Counted from the first letter of the stretch, positions 24,418 to 35,266 are shown. The stretch is 64,000 bases of DNA from Photobacterium carnosum (GCF_002849605.1 NZ_NPIB01000006.1:1-64000); one strand, 5' to 3'. Translations and numbers: made by a program. The notes: generated by a model not told the origin, from the letters alone.

Positions 24418-25998
24418 ATGTTAGAACAAAACATGAAGCAGCAACTAAAAGCGTATTTAGAAAACTTAAAAACTGATGTACAACTGGTATTAAGTTTAGA
24501 TGATAGTGACACTGCACAAAAATTACATGAATTGGCTTACGAGATTGCAGAACTCAACGATAAAGTCAGTGTTATAGAAGATAATAACGCCAGCGTACGT
24601 AAGCCCGTAATGCAAGTGATTAACCCAACCAAACAGACTTCAATGAGCTTTGCTGGTCTGCCAATGGGACATGAATTTACATCATTGGTATTAGCACTAC
24701 TGCACAGCGGTGGTCACCCAATGAAACTAGAACAACCAGTTATCGACCAAATCGCCGCATTAGATCAAGACATCGTGGTTGAGACTTTCATTTCATTATC
24801 TTGCCAAAACTGTCCTGACGTCGTTCAAGCTTTCAATATGATGGCGGCGATTAACCCACGCATTAAAGCAAGCATGATTGATGGTGCAGCTTTCCAAGCA
24901 GAAGTAACTGAACGTAATATCATGGCGGTACCGACTGTTTATGTAAACGGTGAAGTATTTGGTCAAGGTCGTATGTCGCTAACTGAAATTTTAAACAAGT
25001 TAGACACTGGCGCAGCGAAGAAAGCAGCCGTTAGCTTAAATGATAAAGCCCCCTTTGATGTATTAGTGGTTGGTGGTGGTCCTGCTGGTGCTTCTGCTGC
25101 CATTTATGCAGCACGTAAAGGTATTCGCACTGGTGTTGTCGCTGAGCGCTTCGGTGGTCAGGTGATGGATACTATGTCTATCGAAAACTTTATTTCAGTT
25201 CAAGAAACAACAGGTCCTCGTTTAGCAGCAAGCCTAGAAGAGCACGTAAAACAATACAACGTTGATATCATAAATGAACAACGTGTAAGTAACATTATTG
25301 AAGCGGCTAATACTGATGATGGCTATGCTCATATTTACTTAGAAAGTGGCGCAATTCTAAAATCTCGCAGTGTGATCATCAGTACCGGTGCTCGCTGGCG
25401 TGAAATGAACGTCCCTGGTGAGCAAGAATACCGTAATAAAGGTGTAGCTTACTGTCCTCACTGTGATGGTCCATTATTTAAAGGCAAACGTACTGCGGTT
25501 ATCGGTGGCGGTAACTCTGGTATTGAAGCGGCAATTGACCTAGCCGGTATTGTTGAACACGTTACTGTGCTTGAGTTTGCCGACACATTACGTGCCGACC
25601 AAGTGTTAATCAATAAAGCAGAAAGCTTGCCTAACATCGACATTATTACAATGGCTCAGACTACTGAAGTTGTAGGTGATGGCACGCGCGTTACAGGTAT
25701 TAGCTACAAAGATCGTAATACTGATGAAATCAAACACATCGAACTTGCAGGTATCTTTGTTCAAATTGGCTTAGTGCCAAATACTGAATGGCTAAAAGAA
25801 TCAGCCGTTGCATTAACACCACGCGGTGAAATTGAAATTGGTACTCACGGTAATACTAACGTTAACGGCATCTTTGCTGCTGGCGATGTAACCACCGTTC
25901 CTTTCAAGCAAATCATCATAGCAATGGGTGAAGGTGCAAAAGCAAGTTTAGGCGCATTTGATTACTTAATTCGTACACCAGCACCAACTGAAAAATAA
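24418..25998 (+). CDS. ahpF: Alkyl hydroperoxide reductase subunit F
   Basis: Flavoprotein disulfide reductase of 526 residues that transfers electrons from NADH to AhpC. The N-terminal double-thioredoxin domain holds Cys129-Q-N-Cys132; FAD motif [16 protein letters not shown] follows near 215-230, then the redox pair Cys346-P-H-Cys349, NAD motif [12 protein letters not shown] and a C-terminal FAD motif GIFAAGDVT. Start has AAAAAGG upstream. Complete. Confidence 0.98.
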   Translation: MLEQNMKQQLKAYLENLKTDVQLVLSLDDSDTAQKLHELAYEIAELNDKVSVIEDNNASVRKPVMQVINPTKQTSMSFAGLPMGHEFTSLVLALLHSGGHPMKLEQPVIDQIAALDQDIVVETFISLSCQNCPDVVQAFNMMAAINPRIKASMIDGAAFQAEVTERNIMAVPTVYVNGEVFGQGRMSLTEILNKLDTGAAKKAAVSLNDKAPFDVLVVGGGPAGASAAIYAARKGIRTGVVAERFGGQVMDTMSIENFISVQETTGPRLAASLEEHVKQYNVDIINEQRVSNIIEAANTDDGYAHIYLESGAILKSRSVIISTGARWREMNVPGEQEYRNKGVAYCPHCDGPLFKGKRTAVIGGGNSGIEAAIDLAGIVEHVTVLEFADTLRADQVLINKAESLPNIDIITMAQTTEVVGDGTRVTGISYKDRNTDEIKHIELAGIFVQIGLVPNTEWLKESAVALTPRGEIEIGTHGNTNVNGIFAAGDVTTVPFKQIIIAMGEGAKASLGAFDYLIRTPAPTEK

Positions 25999-26032
25999 TT
26001 ATATCCATACTATAAATTAATCAAATAAACAA

Positions 26033-26066
26033 AAGGCCTGTTCTCAATCAGAACTGGCCTTTTTAA
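26033..26066 (+). terminator. Terminator after ahpF
   Basis: AAAAGGCC-GTTCT...AGAAC-GGCCTTTTT stem-loop 35 bp after the stop. Confidence 0.85.
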
Positions 26067-26712
26067 TATTAAAAAAATAACACACTGAATAATCACCCTT
26101 TTAGCTATAAATACTTTATCTAACGTCGAATCAACTGCTCTCTAATAATGAAACAATCAAAACCACCATCATATGTATATTTAAACTTAAGCATTAAATG
26201 CGTATTTAGCATAAACAACAGTAATAACCATACTTCAAGCCCGTATTATTCTTCAATTAATCAATAATAAAATTAATACCAATAAAAACTATTTAATTTC
26301 ATTATTGACTTAATCATCATTAAAAATGTTAATTTTACAAAATAAGGTGCGTTTTACAAAAATAAAAAAACAAATGATCCCATCTTATTTAACACTCTAG
26401 AGTTTACTTTTAAATTATTTAAAATCATATTGTTATAACTTTTTGTTATTTTTACATCTCCCTTTTACTGTCTGTATTCGTAAAGAACCCAGACATAAAA
26501 ATTACCCGTTTCACAATCAAAACTTATTTCTTTCTGCGTATTTTGTTCCACTTTTTACCCATCTTTCCTCTGGGGTATATTCCTTTAACCAAATCAATCG
26601 CACTTTTTAAGTAACAATGATTCCTTTTCTACACTTTTGAGTAATATCTTTTATAACTATTGAGAATTCATATTGTATTCACCCCCCCTATTTGAAGCAG
26701 GAAGCTAGTTAC
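26067..26712. other. Long AT-rich intergenic region upstream of the XRE regulator
   Basis: About 645 bp with no plausible gene and a very low GC content. Several poly-A/T tracts are present, such as 26355-26376, which may bend DNA or bind H-NS-like proteins. I see no tRNA, clear repeat or conserved RNA here. Confidence 0.5.
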
Positions 26713-27351
26713 ATGGAATATTTAGAAAGAATTAAGCGTTTAGCTAAAGTTCAAGGCATCAGTCAAAAACAACTTGGTGAAGCGCTAAACCTTCAGCAAG
26801 GTACAATGAGCCGTAAACTCTCGGGTAAATACGGTATTGAAGTACGTGAATTAGAAAAAATTGCTGAAACATTAAATACATCAATTGGCTATATTTTAAC
26901 GGGTCAAATTGACACAGGAACACAAGCAACGACAACTATCAGTACTGAACACGATAGCTCTGCAACCTGCACATATATTCCGGTGATCCATCGTAAAGAT
27001 TTTTCAGCTTACAATTTAGGTGATTCGGTTGAGGTGATCAGTAAGCGTGCGATCCCCCAGCATTTAGAGCGTGATGCATGTATAGGTCTATTCATTGATA
27101 ATGAAAACATCTCGCATTGCGCACCAGTGGGTAGCTACGCATTAGCAACTAAAGAAGCCGCTTACCGTCCAAAGCAACCCGTATTTGCTTCTTTACGTGG
27201 TAGTGAGCCTGATTTTTATCACATGACTCAACTTGCTGATGGCGTTGTATTCTCGACTTCACAACCTGATTTTCCAAATCTATTTGTCAATAATGGTGAG
27301 TTTCAAATTCACGGTTATATTATCCAATCAGACTGGGCTTACGATCGTTAA
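26713..27351 (+). CDS. XRE-family helix-turn-helix transcriptional regulator
   Basis: Predicted 212 residues. N-terminal helix-turn-helix (about 3-58): RIKRLAKVQGISQKQLGEAL, LQQGTMSRKLSGKYGIEVRE. The C-terminal half (about 85-205) is reminiscent of LexA/CI-type S24 folds but I see no Ser-Lys catalytic pair, so self-cleavage is unlikely. ATG at 26713 is favoured over an upstream in-frame start at 26692 because AGGA lies about 10 nt ahead of it. Target genes unknown. Transcribed alone, with a long AT-rich leader and a terminator at 27383-27412. Confidence 0.75.
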   Translation: MEYLERIKRLAKVQGISQKQLGEALNLQQGTMSRKLSGKYGIEVRELEKIAETLNTSIGYILTGQIDTGTQATTTISTEHDSSATCTYIPVIHRKDFSAYNLGDSVEVISKRAIPQHLERDACIGLFIDNENISHCAPVGSYALATKEAAYRPKQPVFASLRGSEPDFYHMTQLADGVVFSTSQPDFPNLFVNNGEFQIHGYIIQSDWAYDR

Positions 27352-27382
27352 TCACGACAAGCTGCTCAATTAGGGATTAAGG

Positions 27383-27412
27383 AAGGCTCATCTTTTTAGG
27401 TGGGCTTTTTTA
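27383..27412 (+). terminator. Terminator after the XRE regulator
   Basis: AGGCTCATC...GGTGGGCTT stem (with wobble pairs) followed by a T-run. Confidence 0.7.
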
Positions 27413-27483
27413 TTACTTTTATTTCGAACATAAAGCGGTTATTTTTAAACTATTTAATACGTTATTTAACTGAATTTATCATT

Positions 27484-27999
27484 ATGCCTACTATTATTGT
27501 CGCCTCAACCAATCCTGCAAAAATTACCGCAGTAATCGATGCATTCAATGCTGCTTTTCCTCAACAAATATTTACCACAACAGGTGTAAGCACTGACAGT
27601 GGCGTGCGTGATCAACCATTAACGTGTGAAGAAACATTACTAGGGGCGAATAATCGCGTTATTTCTTGCCGTGAACGTTACCCTGATGCAGATTACATTG
27701 TCGGGCTAGAAGCGGGATTAGATGATAATTTCACTTTTGCATGGATGGTAATTGAACACCAAGGTAAAAAATCGACAGCACGTTCTGCTTCGCTACCTTT
27801 GCCGCCACTGGCTTTAGCAAAAATAGCACAAGGAATGGAGTTGGGAGATGTGATGGATGAAATGTTTGCTCAACAAAATATTAAACAAAAAGGTGGTGCT
27901 ATTGCAATGTTAACCCACCATTTATTAAGTCGTAGTAGTGTTTATCAACAAGCATTAATTCTCGCGTTAATCCCTTTTTTACATCCTGAATTATACTAA
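27484..27999 (+). CDS. yjjX: Inosine/xanthosine triphosphatase (YjjX family)
   Basis: Non-canonical purine NTP phosphatase of 171 residues, house-cleaning for ITP/XTP. N-terminus MPTIIVASTNPAKITAVIDAF and VSTDSGVRDQPLTCEETLLGANNR, then PDADYIVGLEAGLDD and KKSTARSASLPLPP mark the YjjX family. The true start is ATG 27484; 28 further in-frame codons upstream read through the preceding terminator and are not family-like. Next to trpR on the opposite strand, as in E. coli. Confidence 0.93.
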   Translation: MPTIIVASTNPAKITAVIDAFNAAFPQQIFTTTGVSTDSGVRDQPLTCEETLLGANNRVISCRERYPDADYIVGLEAGLDDNFTFAWMVIEHQGKKSTARSASLPLPPLALAKIAQGMELGDVMDEMFAQQNIKQKGGAIAMLTHHLLSRSSVYQQALILALIPFLHPELY

Positions 28000-28054
28000 A
28001 GACAATTCAGTGTGTATGACTAACGCGCGATATTTTAATAACGACTAATTAGCA

Positions 28055-28372
28055 TTATTCTGCGACAGAAGGGGTATTTTTAGCTAGAAAATCAGCTAAC
28101 CATGCTTTTGTTGCGTCGTCTTGATGTTTAAGTTCATTTGAACCGCGTGTAATTGTTGCTACCCCAACACCGAGTAACTCACTAATTTTACGCTGACTAC
28201 GTTCACCATTTAGTAGCTCGTGTACTATGTTCACTCGTGCGATTAAGGCTTCTCTTTCATCATGAGTTAATAATACTTTAAACAGTAACTGATCTCGTTG
28301 CTCCATAGAAGCTTGCTGAAGTAAATCTAAAATCTGTTGCCAGTCAGTATATTTTGGTGAGTCTACAACCAT
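28055..28372 (-). CDS. trpR: Trp operon repressor
   Basis: Tryptophan-responsive repressor of 105 residues. Conserved LLTHDEREALIARVNIVHELLNGERSQRKI is followed by the recognition helix region ISELLGVGVATITRGSNELK. Length agrees with the family. Downstream of slt on the same strand, separated by about 237 bp including the slt terminator. No trp-operator palindrome is evident near its own start. Confidence 0.96.
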   Translation of the reverse strand: MVVDSPKYTDWQQILDLLQQASMEQRDQLLFKVLLTHDEREALIARVNIVHELLNGERSQRKISELLGVGVATITRGSNELKHQDDATKAWLADFLAKNTPSVAE

Positions 28373-28547
28373 TTTCGTTTATCCCGTAAGGCATTATATA
28401 CGCGGTGCAGTGTACCGCGATTCCTACATCAGACCAAGTAAGGGTTATTATCCTAGCCGTTGCTGGCTAAATAATATTTATATCAATCAGTATGATATTT
28501 ACGATTAGAACGCTAACACTCATATGGAAATATTCTCTTATTAATAA

Positions 28548-28590
28548 ATAACCGCTACTGTTATTTTTAACATAACAATAGCGGTTAATT
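28548..28590 (-). terminator. Terminator after slt
   Basis: AACCGCTA...TAGCGGTT with inner TGTTAT/ATAACA pairing, followed by A/T-rich sequence, 20 bp after the slt stop. Confidence 0.7.
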
Positions 28591-28609
28591 TACAACACTC
28601 AAGTAATGA

Positions 28610-30559
28610 TTAATAGCGAGCTTTTAGTTCTGAGGGGCTAAATAACACCCCTTTACGTCCCATTAATTCATTATAATAAATATCAAACATCAGCACATTT
28701 TGGACATAACCGCGAGTTTCATTAAACGGTATTTGTTCAATAAAGGCATAAACATCAAGTTTACCGTCGGTTACTTTTTTCCATTGTGATACTCGACCGG
28801 GGCCGGCATTATAAGAAGCAAAAGCATAAATACGATTATCATCATTTCGCTTTAACATCATTTCTAAATACGCACTGCCTAAACGAATATTCACACTCGG
28901 ATTAAATAAACTTTGTTTACCCTTGTATTTATAATCAAGTTTTTTCGCTGTTTCTGCCGCGGTTGCTGGCATAAGTTGCATTAATCCACTCGCACCAACA
29001 TGTGATCGTGCATGAATATTTAACGCACTTTCTTGACGCGCTAATGCCATCATGGTCGACGTTGGAATATTTCGTTGCTTACCAAAGAAATCAAATAACC
29101 ATTTGTGTGCCAATGGAAAGCGCAACGTCATATGATCCCATAATTTACCCGAAATCGTAGCCTGAACAGCAAGGTAATGCCATTGATGTTTCTCTGCATA
29201 TACCGCTAATTGACGTTTCGTTTGTACATTGGTGATTTTAGATAACAAATAACCCCATTCACGGTTAGCAGCAGTCACTTTATCAAGTGCTATCAACTCT
29301 TTAATACGCACTAAACTCTTTTTATAAGGCTTTAATAATGCGGTCGACGTCGGTGCTTTCGTTAATGGATAGACAATCGGCTTATGTAATATTGTTGCCG
29401 CTGCTGCACTGTAAAAGTCACGCTCACCTAATAATGAAGTATAGATTTTATTCGCTTGTTTTTTATTACCGTTTTGCGCTAATAATTTCGCTTTCCAAAA
29501 TGTCCAACGCGGCGTCTGTTGTGCTTCTTTTGGTAAGCGATCAATCCACAGCTGGGTCTGTTTCCAATCCGCCTCACGAATAGCATTACGCACACGACGC
29601 TCTAACAGGCTGGCATTGTCACTCTGTGCTAATTTGCTGTCACGCCATTGCGCTAAGCTCGCATCTGTCGTTGACATAAGACGCGAAGCAACAGCATCAG
29701 CCAATGTTTGTTTGGTGGCTTTATCAAAATGTTGTCCACGTACCACTTGGTCATACTCAGCAACCGCTTGTTGAGTATCGGTACGTGCTAATAATAAAAA
29801 GGCATTCTGAGTCAACGCTTGGTTAAACGGTGTGACTTTACTTTTTTTAGCAAACTCACCCACATTTTGAGGTTGGTTATATAACGCTAACACAGCCTCA
29901 CCACTAGCTTGCGCATCGCCCGTTAATAACTTATCAAGGTAGCTTAATAAACTTTTATTACCCTTGGCATAGGCTAATACCATGCGATCTAACACCATCG
30001 CATTAGTGCGTTTACCCGCTGCATTCCAACTGTCTAATAAATTATCGCAACTAGCGGGTAACGAACTGCCTGTTTGCCACAATTTACTCGCACCTTGCCA
30101 CGCTAATTGAGCATGGCCCATTTTCTCTTTGGCGTAATAAAATGCACATTGAAGATCAGTATTACGAGGGACCGCAGGTTGGATCATTAAAAAATCATGC
30201 CACCGTCCAGTCCTTACTAATTGGTTTAAATAGCGGGTTTTAATCGACTGACTAAACGGTAACATTTTATATTTATCAATAAACACCTGCACTTGGCTCG
30301 ATTTTTGAGTCGCCAACTGGGCATTAAATTCACGATACTCCAAATAAGGATAAAGTGGATACCCTCCTAACTTGGTTTTCTCTTGATGAAAGAGTGCCAT
30401 ATCATTGGCTGAAAAAGCAGTTTGGGCTTGTTCATACCATGTACGTTGTTGCGCTAAAGAAGCGGCATGAACAGTCACAGTACTGGTTAACCCAACCGTC
30501 AACAAAGCCAATGAAAAAATGCGAGAAGAACTAAATAGACGTGCCACGATTAACTCCAT
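28610..30559 (-). CDS. slt: Soluble lytic murein transglycosylase (Slt70)
   Basis: Periplasmic peptidoglycan lyase of 649 residues. Signal peptide through about residue 32 (FSLALLTVGLTSTVTVHA), an alpha-superhelical U- and L-domain for most of the length, then the C-terminal catalytic lysozyme-like domain: MALARQESALNIHARSHVGA with the catalytic Glu, SGLMQLMPATA, and FASYNAGPGRVSQW. Neighbour of trpR, as in E. coli (slt-trpR order). Confidence 0.96.
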   Translation of the reverse strand: MELIVARLFSSSRIFSLALLTVGLTSTVTVHAASLAQQRTWYEQAQTAFSANDMALFHQEKTKLGGYPLYPYLEYREFNAQLATQKSSQVQVFIDKYKMLPFSQSIKTRYLNQLVRTGRWHDFLMIQPAVPRNTDLQCAFYYAKEKMGHAQLAWQGASKLWQTGSSLPASCDNLLDSWNAAGKRTNAMVLDRMVLAYAKGNKSLLSYLDKLLTGDAQASGEAVLALYNQPQNVGEFAKKSKVTPFNQALTQNAFLLLARTDTQQAVAEYDQVVRGQHFDKATKQTLADAVASRLMSTTDASLAQWRDSKLAQSDNASLLERRVRNAIREADWKQTQLWIDRLPKEAQQTPRWTFWKAKLLAQNGNKKQANKIYTSLLGERDFYSAAAATILHKPIVYPLTKAPTSTALLKPYKKSLVRIKELIALDKVTAANREWGYLLSKITNVQTKRQLAVYAEKHQWHYLAVQATISGKLWDHMTLRFPLAHKWLFDFFGKQRNIPTSTMMALARQESALNIHARSHVGASGLMQLMPATAAETAKKLDYKYKGKQSLFNPSVNIRLGSAYLEMMLKRNDDNRIYAFASYNAGPGRVSQWKKVTDGKLDVYAFIEQIPFNETRGYVQNVLMFDIYYNELMGRKGVLFSPSELKARY

Positions 30560-30837
30560 ATCAAAAAAACACTAACAAACATGTACAATCCTTGTTCAAA
30601 GATAGCAAAAAAAAAGCCACATTAACGCAAAATAGTGTTACTTCATAAGCACTAACACACATTCATCGGTAGTAATTACTATAAAGTCTGATTGTGATAG
30701 CAACGATAACAATAAACAATCCCTTTCTATCGCTAAAATACATTACTCAACCGAGGAATAGATAACAATTCGGATGAACTTTTAAAGATTATAGGTACTA
30801 TATAAACTTCATTTTAGAGTAGAGATCACACACGGAT

Positions 30838-32505
30838 ATGGCTGATTACGTCTATACCATGTCGCGAGTGGGCAAAATCGTCCCACCTAAGCGTCAAATC
30901 TTAAAAGATATTTCACTGAGTTTTTTCCCTGGTGCCAAAATTGGTGTCCTTGGCCTTAACGGTTCAGGTAAATCAACCTTACTGCGCATCATGGCAGGCA
31001 TTGATACTGATATTGAAGGTGAAGCACGTCCTCAAGCTGGCCTTAAAGTCGGTTACCTACCTCAAGAACCTGTATTAGATGAAACCAAAACAGTACGTGA
31101 AATTGTTGAAGAATCGGTTTCTGACGTTAAAGAGGCTTTAATTCGTCTCGATCAAGTATATTCAGCCTATGCTGAACCTGATGCTGATTTTGATGCACTT
31201 GCAAAAGAACAAGGCGATTTGGAATCATTAATTGAAACCAAAGATGGCCACAACTTAGGCATGCAACTTGAGCGTGCTGCCGATGCATTACGCCTACCCG
31301 ATTGGGATGCGGTGGTTAAAAACCTCTCTGGTGGTGAGCGTCGTCGTGTCGCTATTTGTCGTTTATTGCTTGATAAACCCGACATGCTGTTACTTGATGA
31401 ACCGACCAACCACTTAGATGCCGAATCAGTGGCATGGCTAGAGCACTTCTTGGTAGATTACAGTGGTACTGTGGTAGCGATTACCCACGACCGTTACTTC
31501 CTAGATAATGCTGCTGGCTGGATTTTAGAACTTGACCGTGGTGAAGGTATTCCATGGCAAGGTAACTACACGTCATGGCTTGAGCAAAAAGATGCCCGTC
31601 TAAAACAAGAATCCACTCAAGAACGTGCTTTGCAAAAAACCATTGAGAAAGAACTTGAATGGGTACGTCAAAATCCTAAAGGTCGTCAGGCTAAATCAAA
31701 AGCACGTATGGCACGTTTTGAAGAGCTTAATACGACCGAACACCAAAAGCGTAATGAAACCAATGAACTCTTCATTCCGCCCGGTGAACGTTTAGGCGAT
31801 AAAGTGATTGAAGTTAGAAACCTCACTAAATCGTTTGGCGATCGCATACTTATTGATGACTTATCATTCAGTATGCCTAAAGGTGCAATCGTCGGTATTA
31901 TCGGTGCCAATGGCGCGGGTAAATCAACGCTATTTAAGATGTTAAGTGGCGATGAACAACCAGATTCTGGCACTATTGAACTGGGTGATTCCGTGAAACT
32001 GGCGTCAGTTGATCAGTTCCGCGATAGCATGAATGACAACAATACGGTTTACCAAGAAATCTCTGAAGGCGCTGATATTCTTAAGATCAATAACTTTGAG
32101 ATCCCAGCTCGTGCGTATGTATCACGCTTTAACTTTAAAGGTAGTGATCATCAAAAACGCATCGGTGACTTATCAGGTGGTGAACGTAACCGTGTTCACT
32201 TAGCGAAACTGCTAAAAGCGGGCGGTAACGTATTACTTCTCGATGAACCCACCAACGACCTTGATGTTGAAACATTACGTGCACTCGAGGAAGCGTTACT
32301 TGAGTTCCCTGGTTGTGCGATGGTTATCTCACACGACCGTTGGTTCCTCGACCGTGTTGCGACCCATATTCTTGATTATCGTGATGAAGGTAAAGTGAGC
32401 TTCTTTGAAGGTAACTTTACTGAATACACTGATTGGCTGAAGAAAACCTTAGGGGCTAATGCTGCCGATCCTCACCGTATCAAGTACAAACGTATTACCA
32501 AATAA
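30838..32505 (+). CDS. ettA: Energy-dependent translational throttle protein EttA (ABC-F)
   Basis: ABC-F ATPase of 555 residues that binds the ribosomal E site and gates translation by energy state. Two ABC cassettes: Walker A GLNGSGKST, signature LSGGERRRV and LLLDEPTNHLDAES; then GANGAGKST, LSGGERNRV and LLLDEPTNDLDVET. The linker includes the ARM/PtIM segment between them. No transmembrane segment. Divergent from slt, as in E. coli. Confidence 0.98.
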   Translation: MADYVYTMSRVGKIVPPKRQILKDISLSFFPGAKIGVLGLNGSGKSTLLRIMAGIDTDIEGEARPQAGLKVGYLPQEPVLDETKTVREIVEESVSDVKEALIRLDQVYSAYAEPDADFDALAKEQGDLESLIETKDGHNLGMQLERAADALRLPDWDAVVKNLSGGERRRVAICRLLLDKPDMLLLDEPTNHLDAESVAWLEHFLVDYSGTVVAITHDRYFLDNAAGWILELDRGEGIPWQGNYTSWLEQKDARLKQESTQERALQKTIEKELEWVRQNPKGRQAKSKARMARFEELNTTEHQKRNETNELFIPPGERLGDKVIEVRNLTKSFGDRILIDDLSFSMPKGAIVGIIGANGAGKSTLFKMLSGDEQPDSGTIELGDSVKLASVDQFRDSMNDNNTVYQEISEGADILKINNFEIPARAYVSRFNFKGSDHQKRIGDLSGGERNRVHLAKLLKAGGNVLLLDEPTNDLDVETLRALEEALLEFPGCAMVISHDRWFLDRVATHILDYRDEGKVSFFEGNFTEYTDWLKKTLGANAADPHRIKYKRITK

Positions 32506-32518
32506 TTAGTGTCATCCT

Positions 32519-32549
32519 ATAAAAGAGCTGTTTAAACAGCTCTTTTCAT
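32519..32549 (+). terminator. Terminator after ettA
   Basis: AAAAGAGCTGTTTAAACAGC with CTCTTTT: perfect palindromic stem followed by T/A-rich sequence. Confidence 0.8.
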
Positions 32550-32774
32550 TAAAATAAATCTTCTTTTAAATCAATCGTTTTAATTAAGCATTCATTAATA
32601 GATACAATATAACCTCATTTTTGTGATGTGATAACTAGCAATAATGAAAATGAAGACATAGACTGAGTCGCTTATTATTTATCGCTCGTTGGCACTTCTT
32701 ACACCCAACAATGGCAGCTTAAATTCGTTGTTAATTGTCGACTCTCTCTTACTTATCAATAATAGCTATAGATT

Positions 32775-33758
32775 ATGCCTCATTTAAAACCACCAGCGTC
32801 AAAGCTATCATTCATTACTAAATCATCACACTTATTACTACAGCATTATCGTACAGTTATCATCATTGCAGTGTGTGGCCTATTTAGCTACAGCAGCTAT
32901 TCAATGTTTCACCTTTATCAGAATGCTAAAATTTCACAGATTAAAGCCCAAAAACTCAGTGCGCAGGCATTAGCATTAAGTGCCTCACTGTTAGAAGAAA
33001 CGGCAATGAATCAAGATCTCAACCAAGCATTAGCCGCTAAGAAAAAATCATTAATTGCACTGAATCAACGGATTGATGATATGGAAACTGTATTGGGTAT
33101 TGAGCCACCAGCCGGTAACCAAACCATAACCCAACGGGTTGATACGGCAGCGATTAATTCAGCCGTTAGAGCAACATTATTTCAATTAATCCCCAATGGT
33201 GCTCCAACCCCTAATGTCCAATTAACATCAAGCTTTGGATCTCGTATTCATCCGATAACCAAAAAACGTAAACGCCATAATGGCCTTGATTTTGCTGCTA
33301 AAATTGGCACTCCGATTTATGCGCCTGCCGATGCGGTTATTGAACGCGCCCGTAGCAGTAACTATGGCTATGGAAATCAATTAACCCTTAATCATACCAT
33401 GGGCTTTATTTCGACTTACTCACACATGAGTAAATTTAAAGTTAACCAAGGCGAGTTTGTTAAAAAAGGTCAACTTATTGGTTGGACAGGTAATTCAGGA
33501 CTATCTACCGGACCTCACTTACATTATGAAATTCGTTTTTTAGGCAAACCGCTAAATCCGCGACCCTTTGTGAAATGGAACATTGAAAATTTTGATGCGC
33601 TATTTAAACAAGAAAAAAATGTCCAATGGGCATCATTGTTAAACACCATCAATAGTATGGTTGCGATGCAGGTGCAGTTAACAGGCGATGAAAATCACAA
33701 CACGGGTATGACAACAGTCAGTCATACTCAACCGTCACCAAACCACGACGAGCTGTAA
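32775..33758 (+). CDS. Membrane-anchored M23 family metallopeptidase
   Basis: Predicted 327 residues. One N-terminal membrane helix (about 27-47, VIIIAVCGLFSYSSYSMF), a periplasmic coiled coil (about 50-105) and an LytM/M23 zinc peptidase domain (about 150-270) with SSFGSRIHPITKKRKRHNGLD and GPHLHYEIRF. The HxxxD and HxH zinc ligands are intact, so it should cut peptidoglycan cross-links. Resembles MepM/NlpD relatives, but no LysM domain is seen. Convergent with radA. Confidence 0.9.
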   Translation: MPHLKPPASKLSFITKSSHLLLQHYRTVIIIAVCGLFSYSSYSMFHLYQNAKISQIKAQKLSAQALALSASLLEETAMNQDLNQALAAKKKSLIALNQRIDDMETVLGIEPPAGNQTITQRVDTAAINSAVRATLFQLIPNGAPTPNVQLTSSFGSRIHPITKKRKRHNGLDFAAKIGTPIYAPADAVIERARSSNYGYGNQLTLNHTMGFISTYSHMSKFKVNQGEFVKKGQLIGWTGNSGLSTGPHLHYEIRFLGKPLNPRPFVKWNIENFDALFKQEKNVQWASLLNTINSMVAMQVQLTGDENHNTGMTTVSHTQPSPNHDEL

Positions 33759-33792
33759 ACAAAACCAACCTTAATTACCTGTAATGAATAAC

Positions 33793-33832
33793 AAAAAAAG
33801 GCCGACCACGATAATGTGGTTGGCCTTTTTAT
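33793..33832. terminator. Bidirectional terminator between the M23 peptidase gene and radA
   Basis: AAAAAGGCC-ACCAC...GTGGT-GGCCTTTTT stem flanked by A- and T-runs. Confidence 0.88.
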
Positions 33833-33874
33833 TTGAAGCTACTGCTGTTAATAGGATTAATTAGCGCATTGGTA

Positions 33875-35266
33875 TTAGTTAATCAGCTCAATTAACTCGT
33901 GGATAGTTTTAACCGCCACAATTTTTGCACCCAACCCTTCCATTGATTTATGGTAGTTACGATAAGGAATAAAGATTTCCGTAAAGCCATGTTGCGCCGC
34001 TTCTTTTACCCGAGGCACGCCGCTGTCTATCGGGCGCACATCACCGTTAAGGCTTAGCTCTCCCATAATGCAGGTTGTACGCGGCACCACAAATTCATTT
34101 AAGCTACTTAATAAGGCGGTTACCAATGCTAAATCGATACAGGTTTCTGATTCATCAATTTTCAAACCACCGACAATATTGAAAAAAGTATCATGGAAGA
34201 TTTTGGTCTTCGCGTGCTTACGTAAAATACCCGTCAACATTTTAATTCGATTCATATTTAATCCGACACAAACCCGTTGAGGAAATTCCCCTTCTGTTTC
34301 AGTCGTTAAACATTGGATCTCAAGTAAAATATTCCGGTTTCCCTTACGAATACAAGTAATTGCAGACCCTGATGATTCAGTGGTTGATCCTGATAAGAAA
34401 ATTTCACTTGGGTTATCAACACTGAGCATCCCACGCTCGGTCATACGGAAAATACCGACCGTATCGACATCACCAAAACGGTTTTTATTGGCGCGTAGTG
34501 TTCGAATTTGACCATCATTGGTATCGATATGCAGTAACGCATCGACAATGTGAACCAATGTCTGTGGACCCGCAATTTCATTGTTTTTATTAACGTGGGC
34601 AATCAAAAACATAGTGACGTTGTTTTGTTTACAATATTGCGTCAGTGATTGCGCCGCGGTTTTTACTTGTGACGGTGAGCCGGGGCTACCATTAGCTAAT
34701 TCAGTTGATACCGCTTGAATGGAGTCAATAACCGCAAATTTAATCTGTTTCGCGTCTAATTCCGCAATAATAGCTTCAACGCTAGTTTCAGCCATTAAAT
34801 ACAAATTATCTTCATTGCAGTCTAATTTAAGTCGATTAACACGGTTTTTAAACTGCGATAACGATTCTTCCGCTGTACAGTATAACGATGGCATTAATTG
34901 TGACATTCGCGCCACTAAATCAGACAATAATGTTGTTTTACCTGCACCGGGATCACCCGAAATAATATTGACTGAGCCAGTGGTTAATCCGCCACACAAC
35001 ACCCGATCAAGCTCACCAATACCGGTTAACATTTTCTGGGCATCAACGGCTTCAATTTCATGCAGTTTTTTAGAGCCACCACCCGCAATACCAGCGTAGC
35101 CAGACATACTTGAACGAGCCGAAGTAGCGACCCCAGTTTTGGTATTAGGAATTGTAAATTCAGTGATCGTATTCCATGATTTACACCCAGAACATTGACC
35201 TTGCCAACGCGCAAAATCCATTCCGCAATCACTACATACATATGCTCGTTTTGCTGCTTTTGCCAT
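33875..35266 (-). CDS. radA: DNA repair protein RadA (Sms)
   Basis: RecA-like branch migration helicase of 463 residues. N-terminal zinc finger CSDCGMDFARWQGQCSGC (9-26), Walker A GDPGAGKTTLL (about 105), the RadA-specific KNRFG motif in LRANKNRFGDVDTVGIF, and a C-terminal Lon-protease-like domain (GDVRPIDSGVPRVKEAAQHG). All conserved elements are present. Confidence 0.98.
   Translation of the reverse strand: MAKAAKRAYVCSDCGMDFARWQGQCSGCKSWNTITEFTIPNTKTGVATSARSSMSGYAGIAGGGSKKLHEIEAVDAQKMLTGIGELDRVLCGGLTTGSVNIISGDPGAGKTTLLSDLVARMSQLMPSLYCTAEESLSQFKNRVNRLKLDCNEDNLYLMAETSVEAIIAELDAKQIKFAVIDSIQAVSTELANGSPGSPSQVKTAAQSLTQYCKQNNVTMFLIAHVNKNNEIAGPQTLVHIVDALLHIDTNDGQIRTLRANKNRFGDVDTVGIFRMTERGMLSVDNPSEIFLSGSTTESSGSAITCIRKGNRNILLEIQCLTTETEGEFPQRVCVGLNMNRIKMLTGILRKHAKTKIFHDTFFNIVGGLKIDESETCIDLALVTALLSSLNEFVVPRTTCIMGELSLNGDVRPIDSGVPRVKEAAQHGFTEIFIPYRNYHKSMEGLGAKIVAVKTIHELIELIN

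Noticed and set aside
26067..26712. Small RNA or riboswitch in the long leader
   Set aside because: No stable conserved fold or terminator of its own could be recognised by eye.
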